DNA from: Fomitopsis serialis
Lineage: Eukaryota; Basidiomycota; Agaricomycetes; Polyporales; Fomitopsidaceae
Direction: 5' to 3'
Assembly (NCBI RefSeq): GCF_022376445.1
Contig: NW_025955218.1
Span: 1 to 56,425, forward strand
DNA length: 56,425 nt
In this document: positions 21,839-31,340 of the stretch, in pieces
How positions within the stretch are numbered: the stretch's first letter is position 1
Layout: every line of letters begins with the position of its first letter
The notes under the pieces: generated by a model
Seen by the model: the letters and a program-made list of their open reading frames with translations, nothing else
Database searches by the model: none
What the model was told of the DNA's origin: nothing
Translations under genes and position numbers: made by a program

Positions 21839-23848
21839 ATGCCATTACATACATGTAACTCTTTGGCGTGCATGAACATCAGAATCAAGATTGACCAATT
21901 CGCGTTGCGCTCGTTCTATCATGTGACCGCGTTTGGGACAGCATTTCAAATTGGCGCGTCACGGTGTTGCGCCTGGCTGCGGCGCCTGGCCTGCGTCCAC
22001 GACAACCTCACATTGCATTGGATCCGTGCGGTCTCGTCCTCTGCAGCTCTTCTCCTTTGTCTGCGTTCTAACGACCCGCCACTGGAAGGTGCTGTGTGCG
22101 ATGGAAGGTGTCGGTGGTATCAATACGATGCGAGTGTATCCGTTCTCTGTGCTCCATGCGTAGACCTAACTTTTGCATGTATACTCAGATGCTACCCTCT
22201 GCCTGTTGGTCGTTGTGTTGGTGACCAAGCTTCCAAATGTGACGTGGTGTTGACGAAGCGGAATGGCTACGACTTTCTTAACCGCTTGCCGCCGGAACTC
22301 CTGCACGAGATTTTCGTGCTTTGTATGTCTTACTCGGCGAAAGAAAAGCCGCGCTATATTCAAGGACCAGACAAGAATCTCGTATGTCGCGCGCTGGATC
22401 TTCTCTACTCCATGCAGTCGGTATGCCGATATTGGCGGCGGGTCTTCCTCAATACCCCATCATTCTGGTCGAATATCGAGGTATACTGCGATACGACGTC
22501 AAGCAAACTCGAGCAACTCCTGCGACGTAGTGCCGCCATGCCACTCAAGATATCTTTGATGGATGCTGAACACCTGCTGTCCCACCTCGAACAACACATG
22601 CATCGCGTACAGCGGCTGTGTCTCACCTTTCTTGTCGGCTGCGTGGAGAAGGTAGACACTCTGCTGAGTGTACCTTTGTTTGCGACACCCGCACCTATCC
22701 TCGAAGGTCTTCATCTGACCTTTGATGCGAATACGAACATAAGCAAACACGCATTCGTTCCGCGCCTTTTCGATGACACCGCACGCCTTACCCGTGCCTA
22801 TTTCAAGCGGTGCTTGCCGTGGCCACACAACACCTTTCCGCACCTCACTCATATCTTCGTCGGTTGCGCGTACGCCGCTTACAACAATCTCCCGATCGCG
22901 GAGGTTTTGGACTTCTTGGAGGGTTCTCCGAATCTAGAAGAAGTCGTCCTAGACGGAGTCAAAGTCGGAGATCTCCCTCCGTCGCAATCGTCCCGGATAG
23001 TCTCCCTACCTTGTCTGCGAAGTGTTGTCTTGGACAACTGCGAATCCCTCCTTGAATGTTTTATCGGACATGTCATCCCTTCCGAAACTGTCGCGCTGCG
23101 CTGCGACTGGTTCGATGATGCACCGAAAGGCGCTACATGGCGCTTCGACATCCTCCAATCCAGTGCGCCATTCTTCTCTCGAATCGGCCCGGTCAAGGAG
23201 TTGAGTTTCTGGACCACGGATTACGTGTGCGGGGAATTCTGCTTCGCATGTCGCGACCTCGTCGGTTGTGTTACGTTCAACGCGGTTCTGGGTTACTCGC
23301 TGACCATAGACGACGATGATGACATCCTCGAAGCAGTCCTAGAGTATCTTGCCCAAAGATTCGATCTCTCCACGGTCGACAAGCTTCGCCTTCAGGTCGC
23401 CCGCGTTCTGGATAGGTCTTACGACGCCCTTTACGCGCTTCTCCTCGCCACTCCCACCGCCGCGTCGCTCACCGTGTTCGTGTTCGAAGACGTAGATGAA
23501 GAAGGCTTGATCTGGCTTCTAGCAGACGACGACCCTCCACTCCTGCCTCAATTAAAGCACGTCCGCGTCGCCAAACACAATGAAACGTTGCTTCTGTGGA
23601 TGCCTACATCCGTCTTGGACGTAGCGATGGAACGGGCCGAGCTTGGCTACCCACTGCGCAGCTTGACATGTACGGCCATCTCGTCCGAGCCAGAGATGGT
23701 TCCACTCTACGGGTGGGATCCCGAGAGCGTGACGCTTGACGGTGACCGTGTGATGGACTATGTAGACGAGCTGGTGCTTGACCGCATGGATGATGACCGC
23801 AGATTTCTGGACCGTCCCGAGCCTGTGAACTGGAACGGTAGAATGTAG
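21839..23848 (+). CDS. F-box protein, N-terminus uncertain
   Basis: Predicted SCF substrate receptor, the intact close relative of the frameshifted gene at 5404-7132. The F-box NRLPPELLHEIF begins near 22283 and is followed by MQSVCRYWRRVF and FWSNIEVY. Family blocks include LDFLEGSPNLEEVVL, APFFSRIGPVKEL, FCFACRDLVGCVTF and the tail VMDYVDELVL...NWNGRM. The frame is open from 21839, the first in-frame ATG, which would place about 150 unfamiliar residues before the F-box. The relatives have only about 30-130, so part of this stretch is probably untranslated or an unrecognised intron. I could not find a donor-acceptor pair with matching phase. If all of it is coding, the product is 669 residues. 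Confidence 0.8.
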   Translation: MPLHTCNSLACMNIRIKIDQFALRSFYHVTAFGTAFQIGASRCCAWLRRLACVHDNLTLHWIRAVSSSAALLLCLRSNDPPLEGAVCDGRCRWYQYDASVSVLCAPCVDLTFACILRCYPLPVGRCVGDQASKCDVVLTKRNGYDFLNRLPPELLHEIFVLCMSYSAKEKPRYIQGPDKNLVCRALDLLYSMQSVCRYWRRVFLNTPSFWSNIEVYCDTTSSKLEQLLRRSAAMPLKISLMDAEHLLSHLEQHMHRVQRLCLTFLVGCVEKVDTLLSVPLFATPAPILEGLHLTFDANTNISKHAFVPRLFDDTARLTRAYFKRCLPWPHNTFPHLTHIFVGCAYAAYNNLPIAEVLDFLEGSPNLEEVVLDGVKVGDLPPSQSSRIVSLPCLRSVVLDNCESLLECFIGHVIPSETVALRCDWFDDAPKGATWRFDILQSSAPFFSRIGPVKELSFWTTDYVCGEFCFACRDLVGCVTFNAVLGYSLTIDDDDDILEAVLEYLAQRFDLSTVDKLRLQVARVLDRSYDALYALLLATPTAASLTVFVFEDVDEEGLIWLLADDDPPLLPQLKHVRVAKHNETLLLWMPTSVLDVAMERAELGYPLRSLTCTAISSEPEMVPLYGWDPESVTLDGDRVMDYVDELVLDRMDDDRRFLDRPEPVNWNGRM

Positions 23849-24170
23849 TGTCTCCAACTACAACCCATTGTACGTTACTTTGCGTTCTTTTCTAATTGCA
23901 ATGCTACCCGTCTCCGCTGCATACACGCCACGATCGCTGTGCACTATAGGTGTCTTTACGAAAGCAGAAATTGCGACTAATTCGTATAAATACCCAATCT
24001 ACAGTGGAAGATTAGATGAATGATATATACACTACAATCGTCATATCCCAATAGCTACTGAACATGCTTCCCCACGTCCCCTACCATTGTTCGTATACTA
24101 GCATAGTTACACAAACCCTCCGAGAGCAACTTCTATTCATGCTCGATGCACAGCGTCCCCTTCATTGTTC
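23849..24170. other. Convergent intergenic spacer between F-box genes
   Basis: It separates the stops of a plus-strand and a minus-strand F-box gene. It is AT-richer than the flanking coding DNA and should hold both 3' ends. No gene seen. Confidence 0.6.
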
Positions 24171-25949
24171 CTACAGCATACCGTCCCAGCCATGGATTAC
24201 AGGCGGTATCATCGGAGACGACCCAACTGCCCGCAATTCAACCTTATCAACGAAGTCCATTACGCGTTGCCGTCCGATTTTCATTGTCTCTGGATTCCAA
24301 AGGACGAATGTCGGGACGTATTGGCCAATCTTGAGTCCCGTGCAAGTCAGCTCTTGGAGCCTGTATCCCCGCTTCGCTCGTCCGATCGCCACGCCCATGG
24401 CCCAGAATGGCTTCCACCACTTAGGAAGCTCTCCGACGAAGTGGAGAGATTTCAGTTTGGGCAACGGGACGCCGAGGACTCTAGATTCTAGACAGGCGCG
24501 CCAGTACTTCTTGTCCAAGCTAGGGTCGATCCAGATTGTGCACGATTGAACCGCAAGCATAGATTGCAGCATGCCTTGAACGGCGGGCGACCATATAGGA
24601 GCAAAGTCGTGTATCTTGAGTCGGAAGTCCGTGACGCTGTGGAGAGGCAAAATTTGCGGGAGCTCCGCCACGAGAGCCGATGCCAGCGTGCCGCAGACAG
24701 GCTCGGGTAGGCTGCAGTCCAACACCATGTCGATCTTCAACATAGCCAGGGGGCCTTCGCACGTGAAGCAAATTTGGCCGTCATTGAACCAGAGGGACAG
24801 CCGAGCCATGTCATCGACGTGCTGCAAGAACGCTGCACCCGGCGCGAGGATAGCAAGTAGCTCGCGTGATAGTGTCAACTGTTGCAGTTCGACAATTTCG
24901 ATCTCGACATGGGTTGAGGGGACGACGTGTCGCAGGACGCAAGCGATGACCTGCCAACGACACACGTCGAATACGAGAGTGCGGAGGTGGCTCAAGGTTA
25001 CGCAACGAGACAGCGGAAAACTAGGAAGGAGTTCTGGGAGAATGCACGGCCCCGCTTCTTCCAAAACGATTGCTTCTAGCTTCGGCGAGCCTTCCAGGAA
25101 GTCGAGGAAATCTTCAAGCGACGACGGGCTGAACGTATACTGCATACTGAGATACAGATGGGTGAGGTTTGGAAACCGGTTCGTCGAACAGAGATAGTGC
25201 CGGCTGAGGGAGAGACGCGAGAGCCGGGGAGCGTGGCCTTGAAACAATTTAGGCATCATGATGAGGTAGGGGTCATCTTCGTGCGTGGAGACGTGCAAGC
25301 CGTTCAAAAACGGGGCGGGTTGGAAAAGGAGCGAGAACCGCCGTGAGAGTTGCATGTTCTGCGTGGAGCTTTTCTCGAACGTAACCTCCAGCCTTTGCAT
25401 CCGATGCATGTGCGGCCCGATATACTTCACCAGGTGGTCGGCACGGAATACAGATACCTGTAGCGGGACGACACCGGCCCTCTGCAGCAGCTCGTGGAGT
25501 GCAGCCGTTGGCGTCCGCTGGGTGAGCTCTATCTCGGACCAAAGCACGGGGAAGGATATTGCTATCTGCCGCCAGAGTCGACAGACAGTTTGGATTGCAT
25601 GTTTCCCTCTACTCGGGTGATTCCGTTGCGATTGTCGTGGACAGTCCATGACAACGCGCGAGAAGATCATGCACAAGATTTCGGAGGGAAGGCGGTTGAT
25701 AGGAGCCAGAATATTGCGCGTGTGTTCGACGCATAACATGGCACGTCGGAGTTGGTCTGCAACACTGTCCAAGATAGCTCGGTGGCCGCTGGGAATCGAT
25801 GTCATTGGTAACCATTTCGCCTTGGTGGTGGAAGCAACCCACCTGAAGAGCTCGCCCGCAGACCTGTCGACGCTGGCGGCAAGCATAAGAACTTCGGCAG
25901 CCGTCTTGCTGAAGAATTCTAGACTCGGTGGTATGGAGGCGTCCATCAT
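24171..25949 (-). CDS. F-box protein, about 592 residues
   Basis: Predicted SCF substrate receptor. The open frame extends to 26093, but a TATATA sequence lies inside it at 26012-26017. By analogy with the next two genes, whose ATG follows a TATA box by 75-90 nt, I place the start at the Met-Met pair at 25949/25946 (MMDASIPPSLEFF). The F-box is NRLPSEILCMIF, then IQTVCRLWRQIA and LWSEIEL. Blocks shared with the cluster include LDFLEGSPKLEAIVL, QICFTCEGPLAMLKI, RAKRGYRLQELTCTGL, VMDFVDKVEL and the tail HGWDGML. No intron is needed. It is divergent from the F-box gene at 26900 and convergent with that at 21839. Confidence 0.87.
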   Translation of the reverse strand: MMDASIPPSLEFFSKTAAEVLMLAASVDRSAGELFRWVASTTKAKWLPMTSIPSGHRAILDSVADQLRRAMLCVEHTRNILAPINRLPSEILCMIFSRVVMDCPRQSQRNHPSRGKHAIQTVCRLWRQIAISFPVLWSEIELTQRTPTAALHELLQRAGVVPLQVSVFRADHLVKYIGPHMHRMQRLEVTFEKSSTQNMQLSRRFSLLFQPAPFLNGLHVSTHEDDPYLIMMPKLFQGHAPRLSRLSLSRHYLCSTNRFPNLTHLYLSMQYTFSPSSLEDFLDFLEGSPKLEAIVLEEAGPCILPELLPSFPLSRCVTLSHLRTLVFDVCRWQVIACVLRHVVPSTHVEIEIVELQQLTLSRELLAILAPGAAFLQHVDDMARLSLWFNDGQICFTCEGPLAMLKIDMVLDCSLPEPVCGTLASALVAELPQILPLHSVTDFRLKIHDFAPIWSPAVQGMLQSMLAVQSCTIWIDPSLDKKYWRACLESRVLGVPLPKLKSLHFVGELPKWWKPFWAMGVAIGRAKRGYRLQELTCTGLKIGQYVPTFVLWNPETMKIGRQRVMDFVDKVELRAVGSSPMIPPVIHGWDGML

Positions 25950-26011
25950 GTGGGTATGCAAACGTACTAGAGGCAGGGTAGCGGCCTGGCACCGATCCAT
26001 GGGACGTGCAC

Positions 26012-26017
26012 TATATA
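26012..26017 (-). promoter_or_regulatory. TATA box of the F-box gene starting at 25949
   Basis: TATATA lies 63 nt before the proposed ATG, within an open frame that extends further upstream. The distance matches the two following genes and is the main reason for choosing the internal Met. Confidence 0.55.
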
Positions 26018-26106
26018 TGCTGGTGGCCATTGGCGCTGCGTAGTGACAAACCTCCGTGTAAGGCAATCGAAGCAAAGATGGAAGTGAAGCCACAAGTAAC
26101 CGTACC

Positions 26107-26134
26107 GCCTTTGTCTTTCACGGTGGCTTTGGCC
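26107..26134. promoter_or_regulatory. GCTTTG-type box pair
   Basis: GCCTTTG at 26107-26113 and GCTTTGGCC at 26126-26134 on the plus strand, about 19 nt apart. This is the same arrangement as at 26735-26766 and 29275-29302 but inverted relative to the gene it would serve. Confidence 0.35.
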
Positions 26135-26385
26135 GCATCGTGGCCCTGCATGCTGCAGCACGACGCTTAGTACCGTCCAGCCAATGGTTGCTTGGTTGCT
26201 TAGCAACATCGAGAACAATGCTGCACAGATATGGTAGTTTTCAGCTGTGACGATCACTTGTCTTTGTCTTTGCATAGCAGTGTCCAACCGGGTGGTTCGT
26301 GGAAGCGTGTGGCGGCGTTACACGCCGCGGCCACACTGCTGATCCCGATGATGCCGATCTGTGGCTGCAGCTGGCGCTCAGTGTG

Positions 26386-26420
26386 GTCCGAATCCTACCG
26401 CCTGCCACATCGATTCGGAC
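26386..26420. repeat. Perfect 9-bp inverted repeat
   Basis: Arms GTCCGAATC (26386-26394) and GATTCGGAC (26412-26420) with a 17-nt spacer. It carries outward CCG/CGG triplets of the kind bound by dimeric zinc-cluster proteins. It lies midway between two divergent F-box genes. A second imperfect palindrome (GTGTGGC...GCCACAC) is at 26308-26337. Confidence 0.65.
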
Positions 26421-26734
26421 GCAGCCACATACACGAAACAGAGGACCTGTGCCAATCTGCACTCTCCAGCGCATCTTCCCTTGAATTCGCCGCTGTAATG
26501 TGAAATTCTTCGTCACAGATTTGACAATAGATAAATTCTAGGTCCGTCAGAGGACTTGTCTGTCTCAAGGCGGCCTGTGATGCAAAGTTCACAACTGCTG
26601 TCAACTTCTCATCCAAATTATGCTAGCGATAGGGTTACGGCATCAATTGAAGTAGGTGAGGTCTCATTTCTATTCTGCGCATCTACGAGATTGTCGTGAA
26701 GCTGGATTATCAAATGTGGCCACTGGCCACATAT

Positions 26735-26766
26735 GCTTTGACTCGGACAGGTGCAGCGCTTTGACC
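26735..26766 (+). promoter_or_regulatory. GCTTTGAC box pair upstream of an F-box gene
   Basis: GCTTTGACTCGGAC at 26735-26748 and GCTTTGACC at 26758-26766. The first box is 76 nt upstream of the TATA box at 26811. The gene at 29418 has the same pair at nearly the same distance. Confidence 0.5.
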
Positions 26767-26810
26767 GCACCTTGTCGCCATTCTTTGTCTACTCGTGACC
26801 ACAGTACACA

Positions 26811-26816
26811 TATATA
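26811..26816 (+). promoter_or_regulatory. TATA box of the F-box gene starting at 26900
   Basis: TATATA within CACATATATAGG, 89 nt before the ATG at 26900. Confidence 0.6.
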
Positions 26817-26899
26817 GGTTCTGCTTTTTCCAACACGTCTCTTCCTGGACATCGCCACTGTTCCTCTTGTGTTGTTCTGTCTCCCCTACTTCCAGCGCA

Positions 26900-28729
26900 A
26901 TGTCATCTCCACAGCCTGAGCTGCAATCGCGTGTCGCCGACATCGACGAACTTGCATCCGATATCAACCGGATGGTTTCTGCCTTCTTACAAACAAGCAG
27001 TCGTGGCCCTCCTCGGTTGGTCCCAATCTCCCTCCATACCTATCCCTTTCCTCACATTGCGCCTAGGTTCGGGGTGACACCACTCGACCATGTCGCTGCC
27101 CGACTCAACGACACGATCGTTCACGTTTCCCTTCTGCATAATCAATCATCTCACATCAACCAGCTGCCCGTCGAGATCCTTCGGGCTATCTTCATGCACC
27201 TCATCCCCGACCATCTAGACCGCTCGCACGCACCGCGGCCGAACGTCACTATGTGCGCCGTCCAAAGGGTCTGCCGATGGTGGAGAGCTGTCATCTTCGA
27301 GGACCCTAGTTTCTGGTCGAATATCGAAGTCCGGGGCAAGCTCACTCCCTCGGCCTTTCAAACGCTAATTGGGCGCAGTAAATCCTTCCCCCTCGACATA
27401 TCATTCTTCGGCGCCGAGCACCTTGTGGAACATCTGGACGCAAACATTTCTCGGGTCCGAAGGCTCCAGCTGCTCGTGCACGAGCCGAAAGAGTGGCTCT
27501 TGAATAGAGATATATTGCCGCTCATGGATCCCGACGTTCTGCAACGTTCATTCTTCTGCGAACCCGCGCCGATCCTCGAGGGTCTACAGATCTTCATCGG
27601 TCCTGCGTGGGCATACAGGACCCCCTTAACCGATCTGTTTCAAGGGCAAGCGCCTCAGCTCCGCGATCTATGCTGCATCGGCAATCCTCTTCACGCCACC
27701 AACAAGTTCCAGAACCTTACCCGTCTGTTCCTGTGGATGGCCTATCCCGACGTCCCTGTAGTTAGCTCCGCAACGCTCGACTTTTTGGAGGGCTCTCCCA
27801 GCCTTGAAGAGCTGGCTTTGCATCATACTGGACCGCATTTTGTGGAGGATCTACACACCTTCGCCGACCGACGTGTGTCGATGCCACGGCTCAAGAAGAT
27901 CACTCTGCTGCAATCCTGTTTTGAGAACACGGCGCAACTCTTCCGCAATATCGTCCCAGCTCAACACGCAGTGATCCAAGTCGACCAGAACTGGGCACAT
28001 ATCTTGCCCCACATCTTCCTCCGCATATTCACGAAGGACGCTGGTTTTCTGCAGAACGTCACCAACGTGACTGACCTCTCCGTCTGGGCTGGCAGTCAAC
28101 TGTGTTTCAAATGCGTCTCGGCCACGGGATCACTCACATTCAACCTCGAGTTGAAGGAGAAGAAAGAGAAGAAACCGGTCTTGCCTGACGGCCGCCGCAT
28201 CCCGCACTGGCACCATCACCTCTCCGTACCTTTTATAGAGATGCTGCCACGAACATTCAACTTGGAGCACGTCGACACTTTCAAGATCGACGCCGACGTA
28301 TGTGCAGGGTTGCCGTCGCTAACGGTTCTAGCTCTCTTCCATTCTATGCCCGCCGTCCAGTCGTGCGCGATTCGGCTCCATTCGCACCTTCCGTTGAAGT
28401 CCTGGAGCAAGACTCTGTCGAAGAAGTCCGTTACGTTCCCTGCCTTGGCGTCCCTCGAGTACGTCGGCACCTTCCCCGAGACCGAGCGACTCAAGCTCTT
28501 CGATGTGGCCATCCGCCGAGCGCGACGTGGCTCCCCATTGCGCGAGCTCAAGTTGACTAACATCCCTGCCCAATGGGCGGATCTTAGCGAATGCACTCGC
28601 GTTGATGTAGAATCCGTCAAGGTCGGTAGTCACCGCCTTCTGGACTTCGTCGATTCTGTACAGGTGAGAGCTGCTGAAGAGTCCCCCATGGCGCCACCGA
28701 TGTTCACGCACTGGGACGGTAACATTTGA
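26900..28729 (+). CDS. F-box protein, 609 residues
   Basis: Predicted SCF substrate receptor, single exon. I chose the ATG at 26900 (MSSPQPELQSRV) over one at 26795, which lies upstream of the TATA box at 26811. The F-box is NQLPVEILRAIF, then VQRVCRWWRAVIF and FWSNIEV. Cluster blocks: LDFLEGSPSLEELAL, QLCFKCVSATGSLTF, RRARRGSPLRELKLT, LLDFVDSVQV and the tail HWDGNI. There is a lysine-rich patch (KEKKEKK) near residue 420. It lies in tandem with the gene at 29418. Confidence 0.9.
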   Translation: MSSPQPELQSRVADIDELASDINRMVSAFLQTSSRGPPRLVPISLHTYPFPHIAPRFGVTPLDHVAARLNDTIVHVSLLHNQSSHINQLPVEILRAIFMHLIPDHLDRSHAPRPNVTMCAVQRVCRWWRAVIFEDPSFWSNIEVRGKLTPSAFQTLIGRSKSFPLDISFFGAEHLVEHLDANISRVRRLQLLVHEPKEWLLNRDILPLMDPDVLQRSFFCEPAPILEGLQIFIGPAWAYRTPLTDLFQGQAPQLRDLCCIGNPLHATNKFQNLTRLFLWMAYPDVPVVSSATLDFLEGSPSLEELALHHTGPHFVEDLHTFADRRVSMPRLKKITLLQSCFENTAQLFRNIVPAQHAVIQVDQNWAHILPHIFLRIFTKDAGFLQNVTNVTDLSVWAGSQLCFKCVSATGSLTFNLELKEKKEKKPVLPDGRRIPHWHHHLSVPFIEMLPRTFNLEHVDTFKIDADVCAGLPSLTVLALFHSMPAVQSCAIRLHSHLPLKSWSKTLSKKSVTFPALASLEYVGTFPETERLKLFDVAIRRARRGSPLRELKLTNIPAQWADLSECTRVDVESVKVGSHRLLDFVDSVQVRAAEESPMAPPMFTHWDGNI

Positions 28730-29274
28730 TTCTTTGGATATGCACGAGTTGCTCGTTCTATGAAGGAGACCCATCTACTGTACATGTACTAGTATGCTTC
28801 CGTTATCGGTCATGTACATAAAAACTCTTTGCGACTCGTACGACTCGTCTTACTCCCAACATTCCGGTCACGTTCATGTATATCGTACTCAGGCTCTGGC
28901 GTCCTATTCTTCACCTATCAAGCGCGAGTGCGTGTCGAGCATCTCGGTCGGAGCAAGTAGTAAGTCCCCAACATGTCCCGATGAAACCAGCGGTTCTGGC
29001 CCGCCCATCGACGGCTGCGATGCACGGAGGTGGTCGATTTCTTGCTCCATATCGCGAATGTCTCGGGTGTTGAACCGAAATCATACGGTTTGCACTGTTG
29101 ACGCGAACCAATTCTAGAACGATGCGCAGTGAGCCTCACCGACACCGCGGAGGCAATAAGTTGAAGTTGCTGAGGAGGAGGAGATTCCATGTAGTCACCA
29201 CGTTCGAGCGCCGTAGGGCTCGCCATGCGTTGAGGAGTGCCCAGCTACGCTCGCCCAGCCACCGAACTTGATTT

Positions 29275-29302
29275 GCTTTGACACGGACGCCACCGCTTTG
29301 GC
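29275..29302 (+). promoter_or_regulatory. GCTTTGAC box pair upstream of an F-box gene
   Basis: GCTTTGACACGGAC at 29275-29288 matches the box at 26735-26748 in 13 of 14 positions. GCTTTGGCC follows at 29294-29302. The first box is 69 nt upstream of the TATA box. Confidence 0.5.
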
Positions 29303-29343
29303 CACAATGTCTGGGCGTCATGGCCACCGAGCTATAAACAACA

Positions 29344-29350
29344 TATATAA
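29344..29350 (+). promoter_or_regulatory. TATA box of the F-box gene starting at 29418
   Basis: TATATAA, 74 nt before the ATG at 29418. Confidence 0.65.
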
Positions 29351-29417
29351 GCGCCTCAGGAGTCGTACCCCTTGACCACTGAATCCTCCTGCTCATCGTC
29401 GATTACATTCAGCCGCA

Positions 29418-31340
29418 ATGGAGCAACTTGAAACACCAACCATTTCCACAATCGCGTTGCGGGTGTCCGACATCGCCGATAGCTTGATTGCTAGAAATGT
29501 TCGTCTGTCCCGGTGAGAGCATCTGGATTTGAGCGTATGAACCGTCACTGACCTTGATGCGCTTGTGACCAGCGAGGAGAGCGCCACTCTTGCCCATGCC
29601 CTTGGCCAATTGCATCTGGCAGTTACAGGCCTTCGCTGTGCTCGAAATATATCCCATGGCATCCATCGTCTCCCGCTGAAGGTCCTGCAACGGATCTTCA
29701 CCTTGGCCGTCTACGACAAGTTCCCGATGAACCGGCCGTCATACCAATCGCCAGCGCAGCTCACCATGTGTTCGATCCTGACGGTGTGCCGCTCGTGGAG
29801 GCAATCGGTCTATAACTGTCCCGAGTTCTGGACGACCATCCAGGTGTGCAAGAAGACTACCTCACGCGGCCTCTGGGGCCTCATTGCGCGCAGCAACTCT
29901 CTTCCGATCAATTTGGCACTCTCTGGCTCGGACCACCTCGTTCGGTATCTCGACGCGAGACACGATTCACCCGGGCCCCCGATACGGATACGGAATCTCC
30001 AACTGTTTGTGCGGCCACCGTCCGGCTGTAACGACTCGCCTCGGGCGCCATGCGTTTGCGGGGACGTTCAAGACACGCAGCTGCTGCAGCGTCCCTTCTT
30101 CCATCAGCCGGCTCCGCTCCTCGAAGGCCTGCAGCTGTTCGTAGGTGGTCCCTCCATCTCCTCCCAGCCTCTCCCAAGGCTATTCAAAGGCTCCGCCCCT
30201 CGCCTTTCTCGTCTGGTCTGCATCGGCCTCTCGCCACACATCAACAACCGCTTCGCAAGTCTGACGCACCTGTATCTCTACGAGGGGACTGCGGCGTTCG
30301 GCGACACCCCGGACTCGGAGCTGCCGCACGACGCGCCGTTCCTGGCGTCGTTCCTCGACTTCCTGGAGGGCTCGCAGAACCTCGAGGAGCTCGTGCTCGT
30401 GCACGATTCTTGCAGGCGCCGCGGATGCCGGCGCTGTCGGGACGAGCCGCCGGCGCTGGCGGGGCGGCGCGTGCATCTGCCGCGCCTGCAGCGGATCACG
30501 TTCGACGAGGAGGCTTGGCTGGGCGCGGGACGTCTCCTCCGGTACGTCGTCCCCGCGCGGAGGGCGACCGTGCAGTCCGACTGCTCGAAGATACGGTCGG
30601 TGATTGGCAATGGACACTCCATGTACGACTTCCTGCCCGTGCTCACGAGGGACGCGGGCTTCCTGGCGCACCTCAGCGGAATCACGAAGGTGGCGCTCTG
30701 GCTGACGAAGAACCAGCACTGCTTGATGTGCAGCGGCCCCGATTGCGCGCTGACGCTCAACCTCGTGCACGGGTTGATCCCGCTTGAGATGCACGTAGTC
30801 CAGACGCACTTTTTGACAGTGGCGCGTGCGTTCCCCACGGAGTTCGTGCGCGCGGTCGTGCGGGCGCTGGACCTGCGGGGCGTCGTGGACCTGAGCGTGC
30901 AGATCGGCGGGGTGTCCCTCCTCGTCGCCGACGCGCGGGATTTGTTTGCTGCCATGCCCAAGGTGCGGACCTGCACTGTCGGGTTTGACGCGCGCGTGCA
31001 CAGGAGCTTTTGGAGCAGGTGCCTCTCGAAGGCGGCCGCACCCTTCCCGGAGCTGAAGGCGCTGCACTTCGTGGGCGACCTGCCTGCGGGGTGGAAGCCA
31101 TGGGAGGTCCTGGGTCTCGTCATCCGGCGGGCCATGCGCGGTCGTCGCTTGGAGGGGGTGAAGTTCACCGCGGTTGCGAGCGATGACTCGGAGCCTGAAT
31201 TCGTGAAATGGAACGCGGATGCGCTGCGAGTGGGCGGGAGACGGGTGCTTGACTATGTCGGCTCGCTGGAGTTCGGGCGGGTAGGAGTCTCGCCGATGGA
31301 CGCTCCCGAGGTTGATTCTTGGGATGGAAGTTTGCTGTAG
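29418..31340 (+). CDS. F-box protein, two exons, about 620 residues
   Basis: Predicted SCF substrate receptor. Exon 1 (29418-29512) encodes MEQLETPTISTIALRVSDIA...; a 60-nt intron (29513-29572) with matching phase joins exon 2 (29573-31340). The F-box is HRLPLKVLQRIF, less canonical than its neighbours (LK replaces PE), followed by ILTVCRSWRQSVY and FWTTIQV. Cluster blocks: LDFLEGSQNLEELVL, HCLMCSGPDCALTLNL, RRAMRGRRLEGVKFT, VLDYVGSLEF and the tail SWDGSLL. An acidic/basic Cys cluster (CRRRGCRRCRDE) is peculiar to this copy. GC at third positions is very high here, which creates long antisense open frames. Confidence 0.9.

Larger units (their letters stand above)
25950..26899. promoter_or_regulatory. 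Divergent promoter region of two F-box genes
   Basis: About 950 nt between two genes read outward. It holds TATA sequences for each, a GCTTTG pair near each gene, and two inverted repeats (26308-26337 and 26386-26420). I see no gene. The frames at 26231-26616 look like chance. Confidence 0.6.
28730..29417. promoter_or_regulatory. Spacer with promoter module of the next F-box gene
   Basis: 688 nt between two tandem F-box genes. The right part contains the GCTTTG box pair (29275-29302) and TATA box (29344-29350). No gene supported. Confidence 0.55.

Noticed and set aside
25950..26093. Longer N-terminus for the F-box gene, starting at 26093
   Set aside because: It would place the TATA box inside the coding region and break the TATA-ATG spacing seen in the two next genes.
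26795..26899. Upstream start for the F-box gene at 26900
   Set aside because: The ATG at 26795 precedes the TATA box and gives a hydrophobic leader not seen in the paralogues.
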